Part shown: positions 26,106 to 32,942 of the stretch, piece after piece
Position numbering within the stretch: the stretch's first letter is position 1
Layout of the letters: each line of letters starts with the position of its first letter
Origin: Candidatus Woesearchaeota archaeon
GTDB lineage: Archaea; Nanobdellota; Nanobdellia; Woesearchaeales; GW2011-AR4
Assembly: GCA_018303505.1 (NCBI GenBank)
Contig: JAGVYA010000031.1
Location: 1 to 32,942, forward strand
Direction of reading: 5' to 3'
Length of the DNA: 32,942 nt
Program-made: the position numbers and the translations under genes
Notes under the pieces: model-generated
The model's input: only the letters and a program-made list of their open reading frames with translations
Database searches by the model: none
Told to the model about the DNA's origin: nothing

Positions 26106-26590
26106 AAAAGCTATAGATATTATAACATCTATATTTACTTTTCTATTTTGTGAGCTTTGTTGGTTTTACGGCTGCTATAGATTCAAGATAAGCTTTATTT
26201 TCTGTAATTACTATTAATTAAATGTAAAAAATGTAAAATTTAAATTTAATAGATTCTATTTTTTCTTTATTTATTGCAGTACTTATGATAAAAAGCGCTC
26301 GCATATATTTTATAACTGCCATTTTTGCTAATGTTATATTGATTTTATTGAGAATATACAACATATAATGCCCATATATTTGATTAATAGCCAAAATAAA
26401 AACTATAGAAAGGATTTTAAAAATATCAATTAAAGATTCTATAGAGTTATTTTCTATATAGAAAATAAAATAAATTAACTTCAAGTAGAAATTTATTAGT
26501 AAATATCAAAGATTCTTGGTTAGCTTACAATAATTTTTAAGAATAATACTTAATCAACAATTCTAGAAAATATTTTAAAATTACTTGTAA

Positions 26591-26670
26591 TATCATTCAT
26601 ATAATCATTCAAATGTTCATTCAAATGGAAATTATATTTTATAAGTATTTATATGTACTATGTAAGTAAA
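26591..26670. repeat. ~80 bp direct repeat, second copy
   Basis: TATCATTCATATAATCATTCAAATGTTCATTCAAATG...TTTATAAGT...GTAAGTAAA; CATTCAAATG at 26606-26615 and 26618-26627. Confidence 0.75.
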
Positions 26671-27213
26671 TTATAATACTTTCTTTTGTTCTAACTCTTG
26701 TTTCAATTTTGCTAATCTAAGAGCTATCTCATTTATTTTGGCAGTATCATTAGACAGCTTAGCAAGCTCCAATTCTGTTTTCAAGCCCTGCAGCTCTAAG
26801 TTTTTTGTATATTGCCACTGCTTAAGTTCGTTACTAACTGCAATTTTTTCTGATTTGATAGGCAGATTTTCTGGAATCTTTTTTGCCTTCTTAGCCTTTG
26901 CGCTAGGCTTTGGTTTCTTCTTGACTGCTTGTGGCTTTAATGGCTTGGCTTTTGCTTGTTTTTCAGGCTTTTTTGCACTGGGCTTTGCAACAGGCTTCTG
27001 AACCTTTTTAACAGGCTTTTTCAGAACTGCTTGCTCTTGAACCAGCTTTGGCTTTTCTTTTGACTCAGCAGGACTTTGAAATTTTCTATAATCCTGCAGG
27101 AATTCCTGCCTAGCCATCCTCAATATTATGTGCTCGTAGCTTTCACCTTTTAGGCCATTTCTTTTAAGCAAGTCGTGCAGCTTACTGCTAACAGTGATTG
27201 TAATACCTTCCAT
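26671..27213 (-). CDS. RHH-like N-terminal domain with Lys/Pro/Ala-rich linker and C-terminal coiled coil
   Basis: MEGITITVSSKLHDLLKRNGLKGESYEHIILRMARQEF + KKPVKKVQKPVAKPSAKKPEKQAKAKPLKP... + LKTELELAKLSNDTAKINEIALRLAKLKQELEQK. Confidence 0.75.
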   Translation of the reverse strand: MEGITITVSSKLHDLLKRNGLKGESYEHIILRMARQEFLQDYRKFQSPAESKEKPKLVQEQAVLKKPVKKVQKPVAKPSAKKPEKQAKAKPLKPQAVKKKPKPSAKAKKAKKIPENLPIKSEKIAVSNELKQWQYTKNLELQGLKTELELAKLSNDTAKINEIALRLAKLKQELEQKKVL

Positions 27214-27369
27214 AACTTCTATAACTTTAATAACAACTATATTTATTTTTCTCTTTTACATGGATAAAGAATATACTGAGGAATCTGCCGTACCGTTAAT
27301 AAGCAACATAAGTAATTGTACAACAGTTTTCAAAATTAAATTTAAAATCTTCAATCTGCTCTGCAATTC

Positions 27370-27502
27370 TTGTGCTCGGTGTTGCTGTTCTGCCACATCG
27401 CAACACCTCGCCTATATTATTGTCAATTCATTTTCGAGGCGAAAATTTATTGGCAATAAAAATTTTCGCCGAGTGTATCTTTTGTCGCGAAGCGACGGAT
27501 TG
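27370..27502 (+). ncRNA. Putative structured RNA element, copy B
   Basis: TTGTGCTCGG; stem GGTGTTGC/GCAACACC around TTCTGCCAC; GGCGAAAATT/AATTTTCGCC; GTCGC-GAA-GCGAC; GGATTG. Confidence 0.55.
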
Positions 27503-27555
27503 AATTCCTAGAATTAATGTCATCCACTACATTATCAAAAAGTTTAAATAACAAT

Positions 27556-27565
27556 CATTCAAATG
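27556..27565 (+). promoter_or_regulatory. CATTCAAATG motif upstream of winged-HTH gene
   Basis: Same motif as in 25811-25890 and 26591-26670. Confidence 0.5.
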
Positions 27566-27618
27566 ACTGCATAAGTACATAAGTAGCTAGAAAATGTCAG
27601 AAATTTATTTAAGTAAAA

Positions 27619-28104
27619 ATGGTCAAGATTAACCTGCCTAAAGAGCTATTGCAAAAAGAAGCTTTCAAAACACTGCCTGCTAAGGAGAAAGAGGAGTACA
27701 TAACCAATATACTAATCAAAATATTGCAGCTTAATCCTGATGGTGTTACAACTTCTCAAATAAAAGAGGCTACAGGACTTACTTATTCTACACTTTGGCA
27801 TCATCTTGAGATATTGAAAAGCACTGCGCTAAGCCGTAAAATATCAAGGGGTAAAATAGATGTGTACTATCCTCTTGGAAATCTAAATTACTTAAGTGAC
27901 TACAATAAAGATAAGGTAGTCTATACATTTACTACAGTCGGAAATTCAGATGGCAGCTTTGTTTGCATCCATGAAAAAAGGGAGAACAGCTTAGGCTCTT
28001 ATACAGTTGTAAGAGGCATTGCTTTGCCAGTTGAGCTAATAGACGATATTATAAATACTCTTAAGAAAGCTAAAGAGCAATCAAAGAAGCACGCTAAAGA
28101 ATAG
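27619..28104 (+). CDS. Winged-HTH transcriptional regulator, 161 aa
   Basis: GVTTSQIKEATGLTYSTLWHHLEILKSTALSRKISRGKIDVYYPLG: ArsR-like wHTH and wing. Confidence 0.75.
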   Translation: MVKINLPKELLQKEAFKTLPAKEKEEYITNILIKILQLNPDGVTTSQIKEATGLTYSTLWHHLEILKSTALSRKISRGKIDVYYPLGNLNYLSDYNKDKVVYTFTTVGNSDGSFVCIHEKRENSLGSYTVVRGIALPVELIDDIINTLKKAKEQSKKHAKE

Positions 28105-28112
28105 CATATTTA

Positions 28113-28172
28113 CATTTGAATGTGTATGCGGATAGTCACTCTTATTAATCACCCACCTAATCGTTTGAATGA
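28113..28172. promoter_or_regulatory. CATTTGAATG and CGTTTGAATGA motifs between the two wHTH genes
   Basis: Reverse-complement forms of CATTCAAATG at 28113-28122 and 28162-28172. Confidence 0.5.
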
Positions 28173-28654
28173 TTAAAATGACATCGATTGTTTTGCCGCC
28201 TATGTTGGAAAAGGACAAGTATTTGTCATTGTCCGCTTCAGAGAAAGGAGAGTATGCGCACAACTTGCTAAAGGAAATCCTAAAGCTTAACCATGAAGGC
28301 TTGACTGTTCCGCAGATAGATACTGCCATATACCTAGGACACACTTCAATTTGGCACCACCTTGAAATATTGGCATCCAGGGCAGATTGCTTGAAGATAA
28401 AGCGAGGCAATGTGGAACTGTATTTTCCAAACAAGGTTATAGAGTCTTTAAAAGAATTTGACATGGAAGGAGAATATTATCATTATTCTTTTGAGTTGGT
28501 TGAGGATATATACGGAAAATTTGTAAGGCTCCAAACAAGAGAGAAAGGCGAATCTTCTTCAGCTGTTGAGTCTGGCGTGATTATGCGAGCGGATATTATT
28601 GGTGATATAATAAAATCGCTTACAAAGATAAAAAAGCAACATCTAAAAAAATAA
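28169..28654 (+). CDS. Winged-HTH transcriptional regulator, 161 aa, paralog of 27619-28104
   Basis: GLTVPQIDTAIYLGHTSIWHHLEILASRADCLKIKRGNVELYFPN; same length and layout. Confidence 0.75.
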   Translation: MIKMTSIVLPPMLEKDKYLSLSASEKGEYAHNLLKEILKLNHEGLTVPQIDTAIYLGHTSIWHHLEILASRADCLKIKRGNVELYFPNKVIESLKEFDMEGEYYHYSFELVEDIYGKFVRLQTREKGESSSAVESGVIMRADIIGDIIKSLTKIKKQHLKK

Positions 28655-28686
28655 ATTTGCTTCAAAAGAAATCAGGCATTACAATG

Positions 28687-29583
28687 TTATTTTTTTGATG
28701 TTTTTAGCCTGTCTTCAATTCTTTTCTTCTCCTTTTGGTAGGATTCTTGAGAAATAAACCCTGTTTTGTAAGCAGATTCCAAAGCCCTTAGCTCTTTTTC
28801 CAGTTTCTGCGCTTTTTCCAAAGGCATTTTTTCCTTTAGCTCGGCAATTTGTTTCTTCTTCCTTAATATGTTAAATCCATAAATCACTAAAATAGAAATA
28901 ATAACTATAGCGACTAAAACAGCAACTCCAATTATATAGTATTTCAGCTCTGGCGAATATTTATATTTAGACTTAACTTCAAAAGTGTCAGAGCCTGTCC
29001 CGGCTATAACATCAGTGGAGACTTCAACAAATGCCACGTAAGTCCCTGGCTTTATCTCGGCAGGTATAACCAATTTTCTTACGAATGTTGCTTGCGTTTC
29101 AACAAATATTGTTTCTTCCTCGCTTGCTACTAAATTGCCCTTGATATCTTTGATTGAGTAATGGACATTAACATTGCCAGACCCAAAACCCCTCAAATTA
29201 GTTAATTCAATCTGTATTAGTATTTCTTCTCCTTGGAATATGCTTTTGTATTCAGGCAAAACATGAATGTCTATATCAAACAACTGCTTTGTGCTGTCAA
29301 ATAAAAGGTATTTGCTGCCATTTTTTTCAATGTAAACCTTTGCAGTCCCATTGGATGTGACAGAGCCAGTTGCTTTAAGCGACTTAATGCTGCCTGGATT
29401 TTTTACATTCCATTCATAAGCGCCGCTTTCATTCACCTCCAAATTCAAATTTTCGCTGAAAATAGTTTCCTTGCCTTGGATAACTTTGCCTGTAATAGCG
29501 GGTTTTTGAAATATAAAAATGCCTATAAAAATTAAGGCTATTATTGGAATAATAACACCTCCAGAAATTTTTTGCCTTGTCAT
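28687..29583 (-). CDS. Membrane protein: TG-motif N-anchor, ectodomain, second TM, cytoplasmic SHOCT-like tail
   Basis: KPAITGKVIQGKETIF...; CARDB-like region and ALESAYKTGFISQESYQKEKKRIEDRL tail shared with 2954-4759. Confidence 0.75.
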   Translation of the reverse strand: MTRQKISGGVIIPIIALIFIGIFIFQKPAITGKVIQGKETIFSENLNLEVNESGAYEWNVKNPGSIKSLKATGSVTSNGTAKVYIEKNGSKYLLFDSTKQLFDIDIHVLPEYKSIFQGEEILIQIELTNLRGFGSGNVNVHYSIKDIKGNLVASEEETIFVETQATFVRKLVIPAEIKPGTYVAFVEVSTDVIAGTGSDTFEVKSKYKYSPELKYYIIGVAVLVAIVIISILVIYGFNILRKKKQIAELKEKMPLEKAQKLEKELRALESAYKTGFISQESYQKEKKRIEDRLKTSKK

Positions 29584-29666
29584 TCTCCTCTTTTGCGGTA
29601 CAACTTATTGATACTTCTTATTTTTTAATACCTAATCCTAAAGTTAATAAAATTTTGTATTTTTGC

Positions 29667-30230
29667 TTATTTATTTTGGTATATCAGGTATTTTTTCCCA
29701 TACTTTTCTATATAAACCTTAACAGTCCCGTTGCCAATAACACTTCCTGTTGCTTTAATTGAGCTTATCTTTCCTTGCTTGTCTAATGTCCATGTGTAAT
29801 TGCCGCTTTCATTTAACCTAAAGTTTAAGCTTTCATTATAAATCGTTTCTTTGCTCAAAACTGCATACCCGGTAGTAGATGGCTTTAATAAAAACAAACT
29901 GGTAATGATTAGCAATAAAACAATAAGTGGTGCTGTATATTTAACTAGCGGTTTTTGAATGAAATCTTGTGCAATTCTTCTTTTACTTCTTTGTTCAACT
30001 TCGTTTAATTTATTTTTGTACTCTTTAATTGATTTTGAATAAGCCTTAATCCATCCATCCAAATAAGAAATCTCTTCTTTTAATTCTAATAAATCTTTTA
30101 ATTTTGTGTTTTTTCTTCTGCTTAATTCAATAAGTATATTGATTAATATAATCTTTTGATTATTAAGTTGTTTTATTTCTTCTTCTAATTTAATCAGCGT
30201 TCTCTTCCAAATTTCCATTTCTTTATTCAT
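29667..30230 (-). CDS. Membrane protein with cytoplasmic coiled coil, single TM and short ectodomain (TGYAV motif)
   Basis: LLLIITSLFLLKPSTTGYAVLSKETIYNESLNFRLNESGNYTW...; 4-bp overlap with upstream ORF 30227-30757. Confidence 0.7.
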   Translation of the reverse strand: MNKEMEIWKRTLIKLEEEIKQLNNQKIILINILIELSRRKNTKLKDLLELKEEISYLDGWIKAYSKSIKEYKNKLNEVEQRSKRRIAQDFIQKPLVKYTAPLIVLLLIITSLFLLKPSTTGYAVLSKETIYNESLNFRLNESGNYTWTLDKQGKISSIKATGSVIGNGTVKVYIEKYGKKYLIYQNK

Positions 30231-30757
30231 TTTTTCTTCCTATAGCGATTATACACAGTCCAGATGTTGCGTTCGTCGCGATTCAGCAAAATTGAAATCT
30301 CCGAATATCGCAAATTGAAATTGTCCTTTAGATAGCTGATAATTGACTCAAGAACGCTAAAGCGCCTATTTTTGAAAATCGATAGGGGAATGTATAATTT
30401 TGACTCCTTTGCAATTAGTCTCTCTTTTTTCTTCCTAAATGCGTTTTTGTAAGTCGTCCATATCGTTCTGCTGTTTCTGTTCAGCAGCAAAGCAATTTTG
30501 CTGTAATTAAGCTCTAGCTCTTCCTTTAAATATTTGCAAATAACCTCTAAAGCGCTTAAGTTGCTAACCTCAAAAATGGAAACAGGAATAAGAATTTCTT
30601 TTGAAATCGGTTTTTCTTCAATTAAGCTTAAGATTTCATTAGAAGCAAGTTTATATTTTTCTTTTACCTCTTCAATAGCCAATTTTAGAATTTGAAAGGA
30701 TTTGTCTTCTTTAATGCTATCAATTTTTTCAGTTTTTTTACCAGAATTGTGCATCAT
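30227..30757 (-). CDS. Tandem helix-turn-helix DNA-binding protein, paralog of 24195-24704
   Basis: IPVSIFEVSNLSALEVICKYLKEELELNYSKIALLLNRNSRTIWTTYKNAFRKKK and IPLSIFKNRRFSVLESIISYLKDNFNLRYSEISILLNRDERNIWTVYNRYRKKK. Confidence 0.7.
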   Translation of the reverse strand: MMHNSGKKTEKIDSIKEDKSFQILKLAIEEVKEKYKLASNEILSLIEEKPISKEILIPVSIFEVSNLSALEVICKYLKEELELNYSKIALLLNRNSRTIWTTYKNAFRKKKERLIAKESKLYIPLSIFKNRRFSVLESIISYLKDNFNLRYSEISILLNRDERNIWTVYNRYRKKK

Positions 30758-30774
30758 TTTTAGGTTATTTTACC

Positions 30775-30842
30775 TATTATATATGTATTTATATATAAAT
30801 TTTTCTATATTTTTAAGAAATAATACTTATTATATATGTATT
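30775..30842 (-). promoter_or_regulatory. Two 15-bp direct repeats (TATTATATATGTATT) upstream of 30227-30757
   Basis: 30775-30789 and 30828-30842, 53 bp apart. Confidence 0.65.
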
Positions 30843-30910
30843 AATAGAATATAAAATGTTGGCAAAATACTTAACATGTATGTTTTAATGCCAGAATTAG
30901 CTGCTAATTG

Positions 30911-32942
30911 CTAATGACTACTTTCTAATTTTTCTGTATATCTGCACTTTGGGAACCTGTTGCAAGCAAAAAATTTACCGTAAATGCTGCTCCTCAGCAC
31001 AACATCGCCTTCATTACACCTAGGGCATTTCCTTTTGACATCGCCTTTTGCAATTGCCTTTGCTTGTATTCCTGCTTCTCCTTCAACATGCTTGCTTGGA
31101 CAGTTTGGATTTAAGCAAAATTCTAAAGGCTGTCTTGCCTTTTTTATTGCTAGCACCATTGGAAAACTGCAAACAACACAATTTTTTTTTGCAGGCTTTA
31201 TAAATGCATTTTTTGGCAATGAAAAAATTGTTTTGCAATCAGGGTATTTGTTGCATGCGGCAAAATTGCCAAATTTCCCTCTTCTTATTGTAATATTCCC
31301 CTCTTTGCATACAGGACAAATTCCAATAAAGGCCATTTCATCCTGGGTTGCCCGGTTTGCTTTTGAGAGGTCTGCCCCAATCTCCTTAATGTGCGATTTA
31401 AAATCAATCAAAATTTTTGTTATTGCATCTTCAGCTTCTTCCAAGATTTCTTCTTTCTTCTGTTTTCTTTCTCTTATCTTTTCCATCTCAATTTCAAAAT
31501 GCCGCGTTAAATCCTCATCGATTATTTTCGGGCAGTGCTTCTCCAGGGTTTCAATTGTCGAAATGCCAAGATTAGTAGCTTCTACGGCTTTGCCTTGAAC
31601 ATAGCCGCGCTGGAACAATGTATCAATGATTTCTGAGCGAGTTGATTTCGTGCCAAGTCCTCTGCGCTCAAGCTCTTTTATTATGGAAGCAGGAGTGTAT
31701 CTTTTTGGTGCTTGAGTCTCTTTGCTGAGCAGCTCTACTTTCAGAACTTTTACTTTGTCATTTTGCTTAACATTTGGCAATTCTATCTCTTCCAATTGTA
31801 CATATGGAGCATAATGCATATGCCAGCCTTTCTCTGTCGTTCTTGTTCCTTTTGCAACAAAAATTTCTTCATTGCAGTTAAGCTCAACAATTATTGTTTC
31901 CCTTACAGCATGCTCTGCAAATGTTGCAAGAAATCTTTTTACAATCAAATCATAGATTTTTACTTCCCTTTCCTTCAATCCTTTTTGGGCAATTCCTGTT
32001 GGAAATATGGCAGGATGGGCAGGATCTGTTTTCTTGCCGTTGTTTGGCAATATTTTTGATTCGTTTAGTAATTTTTTTGCTAATTCAGAATAATTTTTTT
32101 GCTTTGCTAGATCATTCATAATCCTTTCATAACCGATTGAAGAAGGCAATTGCTGGCTTGATGTTCTTGGATAGGATATAAGCCCGGATGTGTAAAGCTC
32201 CTGCGCAATTTCCAATGTTTCTTTTGGAGAAATATTAAAGCACCTGTATGCTTCTACTTGCAAAGAAGTTAAATCAAATGGAAAAGGTGGAGATTGATTG
32301 AACTGTTTTTTTTCAAGATTGTCTATTCCAGCTTCTTTCTGGCCTTTGGTTTTTTTCATAACAGCTTCTGCTTTCTCTTTCTGCCAGAATTTGTCTTCTT
32401 TATGCATCGCATTTATCTGCTGCCCTTTATGCTCTGCAGTCAATTGTATCTGCCAAAATGGAACTGGCTTAAAGGCTTTTATTTCTCTTTCTCTGTCAAC
32501 AATAATTTTTAATGCAGGTCCCTGGACCCTTCCAGTCGACATTATCTTAAATGCGCCTGTGCTTTTGATTGCTGAAGTCAAGGCTCGTGAGTAATTAATT
32601 CCATTAAAATAATCTAAATAATGACGGGTTTCTCCAGACTCAGCCTGCCCCCAATCTAAATGTGGTGTTTTATTTTCATAAGATTTCCTCAGATCATCTT
32701 TAGTTAAAGTTGAAAACTTCATTCTATTAGCATCTTTTTGATGAAATACATACCTGACAATATTAAGCCCAATGACCTCACCTTCAATGTCAAAATCTGT
32801 TGCAATCGTGAAAGAATCAGCCCCTTTTGATAGCTTCTTTAGCGTATTTAAATATTTTTTAGTGAATGCAGAGCTTTTTGTCGTTTCAGCTACAGGTTTC
32901 CATTCAATATCAAATACTGGAAAATGCCAACCTTTCTTTTCC
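30911..32942 (-). CDS. topA: DNA topoisomerase I (type IA), 5' end beyond window
   Basis: Frame stays open past the listed Met at 32722; STGRVQGPALKIIVDRE; active-site region GLISYPRTSSQQLP; three C-terminal four-Cys zinc-ribbon-like motifs. Confidence 0.9.
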   Translation of the reverse strand, partial: EKKGWHFPVFDIEWKPVAETTKSSAFTKKYLNTLKKLSKGADSFTIATDFDIEGEVIGLNIVRYVFHQKDANRMKFSTLTKDDLRKSYENKTPHLDWGQAESGETRHYLDYFNGINYSRALTSAIKSTGAFKIMSTGRVQGPALKIIVDREREIKAFKPVPFWQIQLTAEHKGQQINAMHKEDKFWQKEKAEAVMKKTKGQKEAGIDNLEKKQFNQSPPFPFDLTSLQVEAYRCFNISPKETLEIAQELYTSGLISYPRTSSQQLPSSIGYERIMNDLAKQKNYSELAKKLLNESKILPNNGKKTDPAHPAIFPTGIAQKGLKEREVKIYDLIVKRFLATFAEHAVRETIIVELNCNEEIFVAKGTRTTEKGWHMHYAPYVQLEEIELPNVKQNDKVKVLKVELLSKETQAPKRYTPASIIKELERRGLGTKSTRSEIIDTLFQRGYVQGKAVEATNLGISTIETLEKHCPKIIDEDLTRHFEIEMEKIRERKQKKEEILEEAEDAITKILIDFKSHIKEIGADLSKANRATQDEMAFIGICPVCKEGNITIRRGKFGNFAACNKYPDCKTIFSLPKNAFIKPAKKNCVVCSFPMVLAIKKARQPLEFCLNPNCPSKHVEGEAGIQAKAIAKGDVKRKCPRCNEGDVVLRSSIYGKFFACNRFPKCRYTEKLESSH

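Noticed and set aside
26218-26484. 88-aa minus ORF
   Set aside because: Very AT-rich, Ile/Phe/Tyr-heavy; could be chance. Not enough support.

Overview
The window is AT-rich archaeal DNA, inferred to be DPANN-like (Pacearchaeota/Woesearchaeota type) from protein style: short archaeal-type promoters, PIN/antitoxin pairs, secreted S16/Lon-like protease, giant Asn/Thr/Ser-rich surface proteins. Main content: (i) a minus-strand surface/secretion locus with a secreted Lon-like protease, Ig/CARDB-like membrane proteins and a giant secreted protein of about 5,000 aa whose gene (about 8085-23120) is split into three ORFs by two breaks inside repeated Ig-like modules; (ii) two plus-strand PIN toxin-antitoxin modules inserted among the surface genes; (iii) an accessory regulatory region (24.1-30.8 kb) with paralogous tandem-HTH proteins, paralogous winged-HTH proteins, paralogous RHH-like proteins, repeated operators and structured non-coding repeats; (iv) a type IA topoisomerase running off the right edge and a P-loop ATPase running off the left edge. 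Most notable: a ~700 bp island (19.56-20.26 kb) inside the giant gene made of several tRNA-like sequences on the coding strand and read through in frame, including a tRNA-Leu(GAG)-like copy with intact acceptor stem and a hairpin insertion in its T-arm. This resembles an archaeal counterpart of in-frame palindromic/tRNA-derived selfish elements. Second: a repeated structured non-coding element with two good copies (25234-25398 and 27370-27502) showing compensatory stem changes around a conserved TCTGCCAC loop, and two related hairpin-TGCTCGG loci. All calls come from reading the sequence; no searches were run.
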